This document shows positions 1 through 8,438 of a DNA stretch of 64,000 nucleotides, piece by piece (the first letter of the stretch is position 1; the number at the start of each line of letters is the position of its first letter). Below the pieces are notes generated by a model. That model was not told the origin of the DNA. It did not search any database and saw nothing but the letters and a program-made list of their open reading frames with translations. The stretch is from Nonomuraea angiospora (GTDB lineage: Bacteria > Actinomycetota > Actinomycetes > Streptosporangiales > Streptosporangiaceae), in contig NZ_JADBEK010000001.1 of NCBI RefSeq assembly GCF_014873145.1, positions 12,400,001-12,464,000 on the forward strand, written 5' to 3'. The translations under genes and the position numbers were made by a program.

Positions 1-197
1 CCGAGGTCTCGGTCTTCGCGGTGATGCCGCACATGGGGCACACCACGCCCGAGATCGCCGCCCGGGGCGACGGGCCGGGCCGCTACGTGGCCCGCGGCGA
101 GCTGTTCACCATGACGGGCGTCTGGGAGATCGGCGTCCGGGTGCGGGACACCTCAGGTACCGAGGTCATCAAGGTCACCACACTGGTTGGAGAATAG
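1..197 (+). CDS. YtkA/FixH-like domain protein, 3' end (partial)
   Basis: The last 64 codons of a gene that begins before the window. The frame starts at base 3 and stops with TAG at 195-197. The visible peptide has the motif MPHMGH near its start, followed by a beta-rich stretch (GRYVARGELFTMTGVWEIGV) of the type found in YtkA/FixH-like periplasmic domains, where the Met/His motif may bind copper. The next gene starts 12 bases downstream after an AGGAGAGAA ribosome site, so the two are almost certainly co-transcribed. The family call rests only on this tail. The copper link is inference. Confidence 0.6.
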   Translation, partial: EVSVFAVMPHMGHTTPEIAARGDGPGRYVARGELFTMTGVWEIGVRVRDTSGTEVIKVTTLVGE

Positions 198-209
198 GAG
201 AGAATCCGA

Positions 210-1298
210 ATGTCACCCGAACCTTCGCACTTACCCCGCCGGGAAGTCACCGGCGCCTGGTTCCTGCTCCTCGGCTATGCCACGTTGCTGACCGGCATGG
301 TGTGGGACGGGCAGTGGCACGGCGACGTCGGTCCCGACAACTTCTGGACCGCCCCCCACCTGCTCCTCTACGCGGGCACCGGCGTCATCGGGCTCACCTG
401 CCTGATCGTGGTGCTGCTGTCCACCTGGGGGCGTGGCCCGGCCACCGGCACGCCGTCGGTGACGGTGTTCCGCACGTTCCGGGCGCCGTGGCCGTTCCTC
501 GTGGGCGGGCTCGGCGCCTCGGGCAACCTCCTGTACGCGGGCTCCGACCTGTGGTGGCACGAGGTGTACGGCTTCGACATCGCCGCCGGGCCCACCCCGT
601 CGCATTTCGGGCTCGGCCTGTCCATCCAGGTCGAGATCTTCGCCATGATCATGGCATTCGCCGTGCTGCGGCGCACCCGCTCCGAACGGTGGGGTCTGGC
701 ACTGGCCGTCGGTCTGGCCACCCTCGGTTCGACGTCGGCGTTCGGCATGGTTTCCGAGCTGGTCTTCGAATGGCTGCCCGGGATCGCGCCGCGTGTGCTC
801 GGGCTGGGCGCGGCCGCCGCGCTCATTCTGAGCCTGGTCGTCGGGCTTGCCCGATCCTGGCACTGGCCCGCCGCCACTGGGCTGACGTTCGTGCTCGTCC
901 AGGGCGGGCTGTCGCTGTTCGCCCCGGCCGCCACCCGCTGGTACGCCGAGGCGATCGGCCAGCCGATGCGCGACTACGCCGCGAACCTGCCGCAGGCTCT
1001 GATCGGGTTCCCGGCCACGTACCCGCTCGTCGCGCTGCTGGCCGGCGCCATGACGGCCTGGGCGGTGCGGCGCGGCGTGCACCCGGGACGGATCGCGGTG
1101 GCGGCCGGCGCGCTGGCCGGCGTCAACACGGCTCTCTTCTACGGCGGGATCGGCATCATGGAGATGAACCTGCCGGTCACCCTGCTCGCGGCGACCGCCC
1201 TTGGCACGGTGATGGGCTCGCTGGGCTGGCAGTGCGCCGTTCTGCTGCGCCGCTTCGGCGAGCGCGCGGCCTCCGTCCCGCAGGTGGTGACGGCATGA
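210..1298 (+). CDS. Polytopic membrane protein, function unknown
   Basis: 362 residues with about nine or ten hydrophobic segments, so an integral membrane protein. Several His/Trp/Asp residues sit at segment edges: WDGQWHGDVGPDNFW and APH near residues 32-50, and LWWHEVYGFDIAAGPTPSH near residues 113-131. Similar His-bearing membrane proteins of unknown function occur in actinomycetes beside YtkA-like genes, which makes metal binding conceivable but unproven. The start has a good ribosome site (AGGAGAGAA). The stop overlaps the next start in an ATGA. The gene is part of the five-gene operon that ends with a two-component system. Confidence 0.75.
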   Translation: MSPEPSHLPRREVTGAWFLLLGYATLLTGMVWDGQWHGDVGPDNFWTAPHLLLYAGTGVIGLTCLIVVLLSTWGRGPATGTPSVTVFRTFRAPWPFLVGGLGASGNLLYAGSDLWWHEVYGFDIAAGPTPSHFGLGLSIQVEIFAMIMAFAVLRRTRSERWGLALAVGLATLGSTSAFGMVSELVFEWLPGIAPRVLGLGAAAALILSLVVGLARSWHWPAATGLTFVLVQGGLSLFAPAATRWYAEAIGQPMRDYAANLPQALIGFPATYPLVALLAGAMTAWAVRRGVHPGRIAVAAGALAGVNTALFYGGIGIMEMNLPVTLLAATALGTVMGSLGWQCAVLLRRFGERAASVPQVVTA

Positions 1299-1873
1299 AG
1301 CGCATCCTGGTGATCCCGGCGGTGGCCCTGGCAGTCCTGGCCGTCGCGGGCCCGGCCGCCGCCGCCCCGCTGCCGGGCGAGATCGTGCACACCGAGACCG
1401 TCTCCATGAGCGACGGCGCCCCGATCACCGTAGGGTTCACAAAGTGGCCGATCCGCTCCCTGCAGTCGCTCGACTTCACCTTCGAGCCGGCCGGCGGCAT
1501 CGACGGGCGCACCGGCCTGCTCACGACCGTGTCGCCCAGCGGCGACCGCCGAGGGTTGAAGGGCATCGTCCTGCAGCGTCGTGGCGATGCCATCGTGCTA
1601 CCGCGGCACCCCCGGGCGGATCAGGTCTGGGGGCTGGACGTCGTCTCACTGCCGGAGGAGGGCACATGGCGGTTCGAGTTCGCCGTGGAGAACGCGGGCA
1701 GGACCTCCAGCGGGGTCCTGCCGATCCAGGCGATCGAGCAGCCCGGCCCGCCGCTCGGGCTGAGCTGGACGATCGCGTTGCTGCCCTGGGCGCCGGTGGT
1801 GGCGTTGGCGGCGGCCGGCTGGATGCGCACGCGGGCGATCAGGCGCGGCGCGAAACCCGGATGGAGTGGCTGA
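1295..1873 (+). CDS. Secreted, C-terminally anchored protein of unknown function
   Basis: 192 residues. The N-terminus MKRILVIPAVALAVLAVAG followed by AAAAP is a classical Sec signal peptide. A compact beta-rich domain follows (residues 30-155), then one hydrophobic segment (about 160-178) and a basic tail (RTRAIRRGAKPG). This predicts an extracytoplasmic domain tethered to the membrane. The start ATG overlaps the upstream stop by 4 bases. An upstream extension of the frame to base 302 is antisense-like shadow and was rejected because of this overlap and the signal peptide. No family was recognised. The position between a YtkA-like protein and a sensor kinase suggests that it takes part in the same envelope process. 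Confidence 0.7.
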   Translation: MKRILVIPAVALAVLAVAGPAAAAPLPGEIVHTETVSMSDGAPITVGFTKWPIRSLQSLDFTFEPAGGIDGRTGLLTTVSPSGDRRGLKGIVLQRRGDAIVLPRHPRADQVWGLDVVSLPEEGTWRFEFAVENAGRTSSGVLPIQAIEQPGPPLGLSWTIALLPWAPVVALAAAGWMRTRAIRRGAKPGWSG

Positions 1874-2961
1874 GCGACGGCGTCCCGGCCCTGCTGCCGC
1901 CGCTGGTCGGCTGGCTGGTCGCGCCCGGTGCCGACCTGGGCCTGCAACTGGCCCTGACCGGCGCCCAGTCGGTGGCCCTGACGTGGTCACGCCGCTTCCC
2001 GCTCACCGTCCTGGGCGCGAGCGTCGCCCTGGAACTGATGCTGATCCTGGTCAAGATGCCCGTCCTGGTCGCTCCCCTCGTCGCCGCGTCCCGCCTCGGG
2101 GCGTGGGGCCGGGGAGCCCACAGGGTGATCGGCGTCGCGGCGGTGCTGGCGCTGCTGGGCATCGGTCTGCCGGTCACGCTGGTGTCCCTTGGCGATCCGG
2201 TGCGGGTCGTGGTGACGTACGCGGCGGCGGCGGTGCTCGTCGTCGGGTTCTGGGCCATGGGGCGGCTGGACGGGCGGCGGCGTGACCGCATCCACGAGTT
2301 GCAGGCCCGCTCGCGGCGGCTGGAGGCCGAGCGCGAGCTCGCCGAGCGGCGCGCGGCCGAACGCGAGCGGACGCTGCTGGCCAGGGAGCTGCACGACATC
2401 CTCAACCACTCGATCACCACCATGGTGGTGGACGCCGAAGCGGGCGCCGACACGCGTGACGACATGGAGGAGACGCTGCGGCGCGTGGCCCGCACCGGCC
2501 GGGAGTCGCTGGCCGAGCTGCGGCGGCTGCTCGGCGTGCTCAGACAGGCGCCGCCCGGCCACGACCCGCTCGCCCCGCCCCCACGGCTGGAACACCTCGA
2601 CGCCCTTGTGGCGGCCATCCCACCGGGCGGGCCGCGGGCGACGCTGACCCGCTCGGGCGCCGTACGCCAGGTCGACACCAGCATCGAACTGGCCGCCTAC
2701 CGCGTCGTCCAGGAAGCGCTGACCAACGTCGCCAAGCACGCCGGCCCCGTGGACGTGCGCGTGCTGCTGCACTACGACGCCACCCGCCTGACGGTCACGA
2801 TCACCAACCCGGTGACGTCCAGGCCCATCGGCACGGCGGGCGGAGTGGGGCTGGTCGGCATGCGCGAACGCGTCGGACTGCTCGGCGGCTCGGTACAGGT
2901 GCGCGCGGGGCGCGAGACGTTCGAGGTGCGCGCGACGCTGCCGCTACGGGAAGTGCCATGA
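1861..2961 (+). CDS. Sensor histidine kinase, NarL/DesK type
   Basis: 366 residues. The N-terminal 145 residues hold four or five membrane spans. A charged coiled linker (about 147-172) leads to the HisKA_3 box ARELHDILNHSI with the phospho-accepting His178, and then an HATPase domain with the N-box QEALTNVAKHA and the G-box GGVGLVGMRERVGLLGG. It should autophosphorylate and signal to the response regulator encoded next, whose start overlaps this stop (ATGA). The chosen ATG overlaps the previous gene by 13 bases. The long upstream frame extension to 1444 is shadow. There is no separate extracytoplasmic sensor domain, so the signal is probably sensed in the membrane or through the neighbouring envelope proteins. 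Confidence 0.92.
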   Translation: MEWLSDGVPALLPPLVGWLVAPGADLGLQLALTGAQSVALTWSRRFPLTVLGASVALELMLILVKMPVLVAPLVAASRLGAWGRGAHRVIGVAAVLALLGIGLPVTLVSLGDPVRVVVTYAAAAVLVVGFWAMGRLDGRRRDRIHELQARSRRLEAERELAERRAAERERTLLARELHDILNHSITTMVVDAEAGADTRDDMEETLRRVARTGRESLAELRRLLGVLRQAPPGHDPLAPPPRLEHLDALVAAIPPGGPRATLTRSGAVRQVDTSIELAAYRVVQEALTNVAKHAGPVDVRVLLHYDATRLTVTITNPVTSRPIGTAGGVGLVGMRERVGLLGGSVQVRAGRETFEVRATLPLREVP

Positions 2962-3617
2962 CCGTCATCCGCGTCCTGGTCTGCGATGACGAGCAACTCC
3001 TGCGCGAGGCGCTGGTCCGCCTGGTCGGGGCCGCCGACGACCTGAGCGTGGTGGCCGCCGTGGGCGACGGCGCCACCGCCGTGGCCGCCGCCGCGGAGCT
3101 CCGGCCGGACGTGGTGCTCATGGATGTCCGGCTACCCGGAATGGACGGCATCGAGGCCACCCGCCGCATCGTCGGCGGGCCCAGCCGAGTCCTCATTCTC
3201 ACGACGTACGACCTGGACAGCTACGTCTACGCCGGCCTGCAGGCCGGCGCCAGCGGGTTCCTGCTCAAGGACGCGCCGGGTGAGCGCATCCGCGACGGCA
3301 TCAGGATCGTCGCCGCCGGCCAGTCGGTGCTGGCGCCGGAGGCGACGACCCGGATGATCGAGGCGTTGCAACCCGCGCTGCCCACCGAGGCCGACCGGGT
3401 CCTCCTGGCGGCGGCGGAGCGGCTCACCGACCGCGAGCGGCAGGTGTGCGAGCTGATCACCGAGGGCCTGTCCAACGACGAGATCGCCCGCCGGCTCGTC
3501 ATCAGCCGCTACACCGTGAAGGTGCACGTGTCGAGCATCCTGACCAAGCTCGACCTTCCGGACCGGGTGCACGTGCTGCTGTCGTGGACGCGGCTGCGCG
3601 GTCTGCGCCTGCCATGA
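2958..3617 (+). CDS. Response regulator, NarL/LuxR type
   Basis: 219 residues. The receiver domain (1-120) has acidic pocket CDDEQ at 9-13 and the phospho-acceptor Asp56 in LMDVRLPGMDG. The conserved Lys is in FLLKDAP. The C-terminal LuxR-type helix-turn-helix begins LTDRERQVCELITEG and continues SNDEIARRL and YTVKVHVSSILTKL. It is the cognate partner of the overlapping kinase gene and probably controls this operon, though no operator was recognised. It is the last gene of the operon. The next gene converges on it from the other strand. Confidence 0.93.
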   Translation: MTVIRVLVCDDEQLLREALVRLVGAADDLSVVAAVGDGATAVAAAAELRPDVVLMDVRLPGMDGIEATRRIVGGPSRVLILTTYDLDSYVYAGLQAGASGFLLKDAPGERIRDGIRIVAAGQSVLAPEATTRMIEALQPALPTEADRVLLAAAERLTDRERQVCELITEGLSNDEIARRLVISRYTVKVHVSSILTKLDLPDRVHVLLSWTRLRGLRLP

Positions 3618-3710
3618 GGCCGATGCGCGGAACGCACGACTGGTCGGCCAGGCCAAGCACCGCAAGCTCGCCCCGGCCTGCTGGTTGGCCGGCACCGCCA
3701 GCCGTGGCGC

Positions 3711-5885
3711 TCAGAGCACCGTGGTGACCTTGAGCGCCCATTCGCGCTGTCTCCCTAGGGTGTCGTCCACCCAGGCGATCACCGGCCGCCCCCGGCCGTC
3801 CAGGGTCATGGTCAAGACGCTGCCGAGGCTGTTGCGGATCCTGGCCGCGACGGCGGTCTCGCACTTGCCGCCCGAGCAGGTGGCCAGCACGATCTGCCGG
3901 GCCTTGGGATCCTGGTAGGCCACCAGCGCCCGCCCGGCCTTGTCCACTGCCAGGGCCGGCAGCCAACGGGCGAGAGCCGGACCCGCCAGCGCGACCTTGT
4001 CGATCTGAGCGCAGGTCCGGTCCCGGCAGTCGAGCAGGCTGATCGAGCCGTCCATCACGTCGCGGCGTACGATGACCGGCCGCCCGTCTGCGCGCATGGC
4101 CATGGTCAAATGGCCGCGCTTGTCGCTGGCATACATGTACCTCAAAAAGTCGCCATCGGCATCTTCCTTGTCGCTGCCCTCCTCGGGCTTTGCCACCCGC
4201 GGGGTCGTGCAGGCCGCGTCGGCGCAGGCGATCACGAACATGGCGCCGGTCTTGGAGTCGGCACGCGCGGCCACCGGCCGATCGTCCGCGCCGACCACGA
4301 GCGCCAGGACGTCATCCTCGTAACTCCCGAAGTCCGCGTCCAGAGTGGCGGACATCCTGCGTTCGGGCCGGGAACAGATCGGGTCGTCGCAGTACGTAAA
4401 CGAAACCGTCTCCGAATCCGGCTCGTCCCGGCTGCCCTCGTTCTCGCGCGTTTGCGCGATGACCAGGCCGCCGTTCGGCCGTACGGCGATGGCCACGGGG
4501 TCGGTGTTTCCGAATACGTAACCGTCGGGCTCGGAGAGCGGCTTGCCCCCCTCAGGGGACCTGCACCCTTCCCGGTCGCAGATCAGCAGGCCGAGCCGGA
4601 CCATGGGGACGCGCCCGGGCGAGTCGCCGGGGTTCTTCGTCCAGACGGCCAGGACTAGGCGCCCGTCGGCCAGCCGCGCGCTGCCCACCACAGGTCCGAA
4701 CTGGTTCGGCCCGCGTGGATACGTGAGGGTGTTGTCGCGGCAGTCGGCATCCTCGCAGGTGAGCACGCTGGTCCTGATCCCGCTGCGGTGGCTGAGTGTG
4801 TTGTTCATGACCATCGTCAGCGGCCGGTCAGTGCCGGAGTACAGGGCACGCAGGTCAACGGAGTAGGGGCCGAGGCCGCCGCCGCCCGAGCTTTCCGAGT
4901 CCCGCGTCCATCCCTCCGCCAGGGTCTTCTCCGTGACCTCCACCCAGCCGAGCGGGTTGATCAGGGCGACGCCGCCGTACAGCAGACCCGGCAGCGCCAG
5001 CGCCGCGACCACCCGGACGGGCCTGGCGGGAACGGGAGGACCGTGCGGGAGCAGGCGCAAGACCTCCTCGGACACCCTTTCCCGCTCGCTCTCGTCCGGC
5101 AGGAACAAGAACATCCTGGCCAGCACGACCGCCTGGAAGACAGTGGCCAGCACGCCCACCAGGCCGTACCCCACACCCGTGACGGCCGCCGCGATCGAGT
5201 CGGGCAACTGCGGCATGAGCCGGTCCAGTCCCTGCCAGGCGAGCGCGGGCACTCCCAGCACGCCCACGAGCAGCGTGACCCCGCCATACGCCAGCCGGTC
5301 GCCCAGGCGCCAACCGCGGCCGAGCGCCCGCCATCCCGAACGCCCTTCCAGGATCACGGCCGGCACGGCCAGCAGGAACGGCGCCGCGAGCGCCGCGAAC
5401 CCCAGCATGACAAGGATCGCCAGCCACACCTGAGCGGTCACCCAGGCCACGCCGAGCCCGGCGGCCACGATCGCCACCCACCCGAGCAGCATGATCGCAC
5501 CGGCCGCGAGCATGGCGGGCGCGCGCCGTAGCGCGGTCCGCAGCGCGACGGACGGCGACACGGAGCGGTCGAGCATCAGCCCCGCCGCCATCAGCACAGT
5601 CGCGGGCAGCACCACGGCGTGCGCGAGCATCGAGACGACCCCCATCGCGACCGTCCAGCCCACCAACGGTCCAGGGAGCGCGGACAGCAGCGCGAACTGC
5701 CCGTTGACCAGGCCGCCCGCATCCCCGACCAGCGGCATGGCTGCCAGGTACACCACGATGGCCGCCGGTAACGACGCGATGAGGGCGGGCCCTGCCAGGC
5801 GTGCCAGGTGCCGTCCCGTCCACCGAGCGCTCTGCAACAGGACACTGGTGCGCCATATATGTCCGACGGTGTCAGAGATGGTCAT
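3711..5885 (-). CDS. Large membrane protein with six Cx4C beta-repeats
   Basis: 724 residues. The first 330 or so residues hold about six membrane spans of the kind found in membrane proteins with a glycerophosphoryl-diester-like DUF fold (repeated Ala/Val/Leu helices with the sequence GRGWRLGDRLAYGG between them). After one more span near 300-320 comes a roughly 390-residue outer part made of six repeats of about 50-60 residues. Each carries a Cys-x4-Cys pair: CEDADC, CDREGC, CDDPIC, CADAAC, CRDRTC and CSGGKC, followed by a strand such as RPVIAWVDD. This looks like a disulphide-stapled beta-propeller exposed outside the cell. No enzymatic motif was found and the function is unknown. The start is ATG at 5885; the gene converges with the upstream two-component operon. 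Confidence 0.75.
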   Translation of the reverse strand: MTISDTVGHIWRTSVLLQSARWTGRHLARLAGPALIASLPAAIVVYLAAMPLVGDAGGLVNGQFALLSALPGPLVGWTVAMGVVSMLAHAVVLPATVLMAAGLMLDRSVSPSVALRTALRRAPAMLAAGAIMLLGWVAIVAAGLGVAWVTAQVWLAILVMLGFAALAAPFLLAVPAVILEGRSGWRALGRGWRLGDRLAYGGVTLLVGVLGVPALAWQGLDRLMPQLPDSIAAAVTGVGYGLVGVLATVFQAVVLARMFLFLPDESERERVSEEVLRLLPHGPPVPARPVRVVAALALPGLLYGGVALINPLGWVEVTEKTLAEGWTRDSESSGGGGLGPYSVDLRALYSGTDRPLTMVMNNTLSHRSGIRTSVLTCEDADCRDNTLTYPRGPNQFGPVVGSARLADGRLVLAVWTKNPGDSPGRVPMVRLGLLICDREGCRSPEGGKPLSEPDGYVFGNTDPVAIAVRPNGGLVIAQTRENEGSRDEPDSETVSFTYCDDPICSRPERRMSATLDADFGSYEDDVLALVVGADDRPVAARADSKTGAMFVIACADAACTTPRVAKPEEGSDKEDADGDFLRYMYASDKRGHLTMAMRADGRPVIVRRDVMDGSISLLDCRDRTCAQIDKVALAGPALARWLPALAVDKAGRALVAYQDPKARQIVLATCSGGKCETAVAARIRNSLGSVLTMTLDGRGRPVIAWVDDTLGRQREWALKVTTVL

Positions 5886-5941
5886 CCCGGAGATTCTCCC
5901 ACCGAAGATCTTCGTCCGCGCGATGCCAGCTCACTCGGTCC

Positions 5942-6694
5942 TCACCCCGCGCCCGTGCCGACCTTGTCGGCGATCGCCTTGGCCGCGTCCAGCGCGCCTC
6001 TGGCCAGCCGGCCCTCGGGGTCCCCGGTGACTCTGCGGTCATACCTGACCTCGATCACCGCGTTGCTCAGCCGGACGCCCACGACCGCCGTGGTGGGCCC
6101 CCTGCCTGTGCCACCGGGCATCGTCCACCTCGTGACATAGGAATCATCCCCGATCGCCGGGTCGGCCTTGGCATATCCCCTGGGTATCAACTCCGCCTTG
6201 TACCGGCGCGCGATCAACTGCTCATGCGCCTTCGCCACCCCCTCGGGGAACACCTTGGCGTACACCTTCACAGTGAAGCTCATGTTGTCGGGAAGCGAGG
6301 TTCCGTACTCGGGCGTGGTGTTCCACTCGCACTCCTCCTTGTAGATCTGCGACTTCCTCGGGAAGAGGACGAGCTTGGCCAGCAGGTCCTCGGTGAGGAG
6401 GCCACACGGATCCAGCTCCTTGGTGAACTTCGCCTCCCCGGTCGGGACCGGCTCGCTCGTCGAGGGTTGCGCCTGGGGGACGTCTGTTGCCGGGGGACGG
6501 TCGGTCGCGCTGCGCACCGGAGCGGGGGCCGTCGTGGCCGCGGAGGCGGTCGGGACCTGCGGCCGCTCCCGCGTCAGGAGGAAGGCGATCGTGAACACCA
6601 TCAGCACGAGCACCGCCATGGCCCCGCTGAGCAGGACTGGCGTCATCCGGATGCCGGGTCGTGGGGGACGGGGCTGGGTCGGTCGATCGTTCAT
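5942..6694 (-). CDS. Membrane-anchored DUF3558-like protein
   Basis: 250 residues from ATG at 6694. A Pro-rich cytoplasmic start is followed by one membrane span (about 17-38, LLSGAMAVLVLMVFTIAFLL), a Thr/Pro-rich linker, and an extracytoplasmic domain beginning LDPCGLLTEDLLAKLV with a second Cys in EECEWNTT. This Cys...CxW pattern and the later YVTRW / VIEVRYD strands are shared with the C-terminal domains of the three kinases just upstream and with the protein at 11691. I assign it to the DUF3558-like lipoprotein/sensor group by motif only. It lies last in the cluster, 181 bases downstream of the kinase gene at 6876. A longer frame back to 7135 overlaps that kinase and was rejected. Confidence 0.72.
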   Translation of the reverse strand: MNDRPTQPRPPRPGIRMTPVLLSGAMAVLVLMVFTIAFLLTRERPQVPTASAATTAPAPVRSATDRPPATDVPQAQPSTSEPVPTGEAKFTKELDPCGLLTEDLLAKLVLFPRKSQIYKEECEWNTTPEYGTSLPDNMSFTVKVYAKVFPEGVAKAHEQLIARRYKAELIPRGYAKADPAIGDDSYVTRWTMPGGTGRGPTTAVVGVRLSNAVIEVRYDRRVTGDPEGRLARGALDAAKAIADKVGTGAG

Positions 6695-6875
6695 CTCGTT
6701 CGCGGCGCGGAGATCCGGTTCTTCGGTAACCGGGCGAAACGCCACGTCTCCTCTCGGGGGCTCTGGGGAAGGTGCTCGGTTGTCTCGCCGATCTGTACGG
6801 GGCCCGTTGCCGGGGACACCGCCCGATCGCGCCCGCGTGGCCGGTGCCTGGCCATCCTCCCGTGGGTCGGGCGCA

Positions 6876-8435
6876 TCAGCCGGTGTCCGTCGATGCGACC
6901 TCCGCCAGCGCGTCCGCCAGCGCGCGGGCCGCCTCGACCGCCCGGTCCTGCTGCCCGGGTCGCAGCTCGGAGCTGTCGTGGGCGGCAGAGTCGATCTCGA
7001 CGACCAGGTTGCTGACGCGTACCCACACGATGCTGTGGGCCTGCGTGGACGTCGTGTCCCACCAGTTCTGGCCGAAGGCCTCGTTTCCGATGCCGGGCAG
7101 GTCACGCACAGCCTGACGGGTGATCGAGGACTCACTGCCCTTCATGGAGGCCTGCGCCTGTCTCCTGCCGGTGAAGATCTTTTGCGTCACCGCCACCTGC
7201 GCCGAGTGCGAGATCTTGATGCTGACGACGTCCTTGAGGGTTCCGACGACCCAGTCGCACTTGGTGGGGTCGAGCCTGACCTGCCGCCTGGACAGCCCAG
7301 GCATGATCTTCGACGCCCGCTCGTCGCTCACGAGCCGGCAGGCGTGCGGCGCCGTCGCGAAGGCGCCGTCTCCCCTCGGGGCCTGGGACGGAGCCGCGGT
7401 CGTCGTGGCCGTCGGCTGCGGGGCGGGCGACGACCGGGTGGCGGACTGGTCCGGCGGGAGCTCGGTCATCTGGGCAGGGGCGTTGACCAGCAGCACAGCC
7501 GTGACGGTGATCGAGGCGGCGACCGCCAGCCCGCCCAGCGCGAGGGGAAGCCTGCTCTTCCGCCGCGGCACCGGCGCAGTGGTCGGTGCCGTAACCGCCG
7601 ACTGGCGCGTGGGCAGCGCAACCGCCACCGGCTGGAGAACCTCCCTGATCACTTGGGGATGCGGCCGCGTGGCCGGGTTCGCGTTCAGCAACGCCACCAG
7701 CAGCTCGCCGAACGGTCCCGCGTTGACGGCGGGCGGTGGCGGCTGGGTGAGCACTGCCGCGATGCTCGCCATGGGGGAGTCGCGCTGGTACGGCCCGCGC
7801 CCCTCCACCGCCGTGAACAGAGTGGCGGCCAGCGACCAGAGGTCGGAGGCCGGCCCGGCGGGCTCGCCACGCAGTCGCTCGGGAGCGATGTACCCCGGCG
7901 TGCCCGCCGTGCCCGGCCGCCCGGTCGCCGTGCCCGCCGGGGACGCGGCCGCGGTGTCGGTGATGTGCGTGGCGATGCCGAAGTCGGTGAGGATCGCCTC
8001 GCCGGAGTCGGTGACGATCACGTTGCCCGGCTTCACGTCGCGGTGCAGGATGCCGTGCCGGTGCGCCGCCTCCAGCGCGTCGAGCACCCGCAGCCCGATC
8101 GTGGCGACCTGACCGGCGGGGAGCCTGCCGTGTTCCTTGATCAGGTCGGCCAGCGACCGGCCGGCGAGCAGGTCCATGACGATCCACGGCTGGCCCGACT
8201 CGGCGATGACGTCGTGCACGGTGATGATCGCGGGGTGGTTCAGCGACGCCGCGGAGCGGGCCTCGCGCAGTGTGGCCGCGAGTGCCTGCTCCGTGAGGGC
8301 GAGGTCGGACGGCAGGCGTACCTGCTTGACGGCGACCTCGCGGTGCAGCACCGCGTCGTACGCCCGCCACACCGTGCCGGCGCCGCCGGCGCCCAACGGT
8401 GCGAGCAGGTGATAACGAGCAGCGACGACGTGCAT
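6876..8435 (-). CDS. Transmembrane Ser/Thr protein kinase with DUF3558-like sensor domain
   Basis: 519 residues. Kinase domain about 8-270: glycine loop GAGGAGTV, catalytic Lys37 in VAVKQV, catalytic loop HRDVKPGN (Asp133), DFG at 151-153, and APERL of the activation segment. A single span at about 296-317 leads to an extracytoplasmic tail. The tail has the Cys...CDW signature (HACRLVSDE...KCDWVVG) also seen in its neighbours. It should phosphorylate cytoplasmic proteins in response to something bound outside. The gene ends a tight three-kinase run, 3 bases after the stop of the gene at 8439. The Gly-rich loop lacks the usual GxGxxG third glycine order but remains plausible. Substrates are unknown. 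Confidence 0.92.
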   Translation of the reverse strand: MHVVAARYHLLAPLGAGGAGTVWRAYDAVLHREVAVKQVRLPSDLALTEQALAATLREARSAASLNHPAIITVHDVIAESGQPWIVMDLLAGRSLADLIKEHGRLPAGQVATIGLRVLDALEAAHRHGILHRDVKPGNVIVTDSGEAILTDFGIATHITDTAAASPAGTATGRPGTAGTPGYIAPERLRGEPAGPASDLWSLAATLFTAVEGRGPYQRDSPMASIAAVLTQPPPPAVNAGPFGELLVALLNANPATRPHPQVIREVLQPVAVALPTRQSAVTAPTTAPVPRRKSRLPLALGGLAVAASITVTAVLLVNAPAQMTELPPDQSATRSSPAPQPTATTTAAPSQAPRGDGAFATAPHACRLVSDERASKIMPGLSRRQVRLDPTKCDWVVGTLKDVVSIKISHSAQVAVTQKIFTGRRQAQASMKGSESSITRQAVRDLPGIGNEAFGQNWWDTTSTQAHSIVWVRVSNLVVEIDSAAHDSSELRPGQQDRAVEAARALADALAEVASTDTG

Positions 8436-8438
8436 GCC

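Noticed and set aside
302-1294. In-frame upstream extension of the secreted protein gene at 1295
   Set aside because: It lies in another frame over the membrane protein gene, is Arg/Pro-rich, and a signal peptide and ATGA overlap mark the true start at 1295.
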